Shown in pieces: positions 63,792 through 64,000 of a DNA stretch of 64,000 nucleotides; the stretch's first letter is position 1, and every line of letters starts with the position of its first letter. The position numbers were made by a program, and so were the translations under genes. The notes under the pieces were generated by a model, which searched no databases, was not told the DNA's origin, and worked only from the letters and a program-made list of their open reading frames with translations. The DNA comes from an uncultured Flavobacteriales bacterium (lineage in GTDB: Bacteria; Bacteroidota; Bacteroidia; Flavobacteriales_F; PHOS-HE28). Location: NCBI GenBank assembly GCA_937872175.1, contig CALMPI010000050.1:62001-126000 (forward strand), given 5' to 3'.

Positions 63792-64000
63792 ATGCGCCCC
63801 ACACGCCTGATCCCTGCCGGCAGTCCTCTGGCCGATAGCGAGCTCGTGTTGGGCCCCGATGGTTCGGTGTACCACCTCGGCCTGCGCCCCGAGCACGTGG
63901 GCGACCTGGTCCTGGTCGCCGGCGACCCCGGCCGCATCGCCACCATCAGCGCGATGTTCGAACGCATCGAGCACCGGGCCCGGAACCGTGAGTTCGTGGC
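63792..64000 (+). CDS. Nucleoside phosphorylase, N-terminal fragment
   Basis: The first 69 codons of a gene cut by the window edge. YHLGLRPEHVGDLVLVAGDP and GRIATISAMFERIEHRARNREF match the start of uridine-phosphorylase-like nucleoside phosphorylases, which use the GDP(G)R loop for phosphate. It starts 8 nt after DUF4197. Specific base cannot be told. Confidence 0.85.
   Translation, partial: MRPTRLIPAGSPLADSELVLGPDGSVYHLGLRPEHVGDLVLVAGDPGRIATISAMFERIEHRARNREFV

Overview
The window looks like a chromosomal segment of a high-G+C member of the Bacteroidota, probably Flavobacteriales-like. The signs are: secreted proteins ending in type IX secretion (T9SS) sorting domains (16715-18619, 23990-24775, 46275-47492); promoters of the Bacteroidota form TAnnTTTG rather than sigma-70 hexamers; few visible Shine-Dalgarno sites; a PUR-alpha-like DUF3276 protein; an elongated NusB; and the leucine dehydrogenase-nusB-DUF1573-yajC-coaE order. 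Base composition is uniformly G+C-rich by eye except for an A+T-rich patch at about 43.95-44.4 kb. I see no tRNA, rRNA, CRISPR array or intact insertion sequence.

Layout. 1-3.4 kb: parAB (parB cut by the window edge), a DUF3276 gene and an exporter-type ABC transporter, all on the minus strand. 3.5-7.5 kb: a plus-strand housekeeping run with leucine dehydrogenase, nusB, a DUF1573 lipoprotein, yajC and coaE. 7.5-11.7 kb: exonuclease, acyltransferase, lipoprotein cyclophilin and DEAD-box helicase. 11.7-14.4 kb: a TPR sensor histidine kinase divergent from cutC. 14.4-26 kb: a glycan-degradation region with GH2 beta-mannosidase, a T9SS adhesin-like protein, an operon of FucP-type transporter, ROK sugar kinase and GH92 alpha-mannosidase, a second T9SS protein, and a glycosylasparaginase. 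Together these could take apart a high-mannose N-glycan and its Asn linkage.

26-30.3 kb: an ECF sigma factor with an overlapping putative anti-sigma gene, DUF493, and small envelope proteins. 30.4-37 kb: clpC divergent from gyrA, with two opposed DnaA-box-like 9-mers between them, then a TPR protein. 37-43.7 kb: FkbM methyltransferase, dipeptide epimerase, SRPBCC/GyrI-like protein, LPP20-like lipoprotein, membrane zinc peptidase, HerA-like ATPase and a DUF937 protein. 43.7-45.7 kb: a sparse accessory segment with one A+T-rich membrane-protein gene, one coiled-coil gene, and two diverged copies of a 43-bp repeat, the right one inside nested inverted repeats. 45.7-57 kb: envelope and secreted proteins (MORN-like protein, T9SS esterase, TPR protein, flavoprotein, SOUL heme-binding protein, beta-barrel, W/G-rich protein, M28 peptidase). 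56.3-60.2 kb: a tightly packed minus-strand operon of glycosyltransferase, gcvT, comB and a zinc phospholipase/nuclease-like gene. 60.3-64 kb: a FlaA1/CapD-type sugar epimerase/dehydratase, small genes, DUF4197, and a nucleoside phosphorylase cut by the window end.

The strongest leads are the putative N-glycan catabolic cluster, whose beta-mannosidase lacks the usual middle Ig-like domain; promoters that place the expected transcription start at or beside the ATG (leaderless mRNAs); and the repeat-flanked accessory segment. I found no clearly new multi-gene system. Novelty, where present, lies in architecture and regulation.
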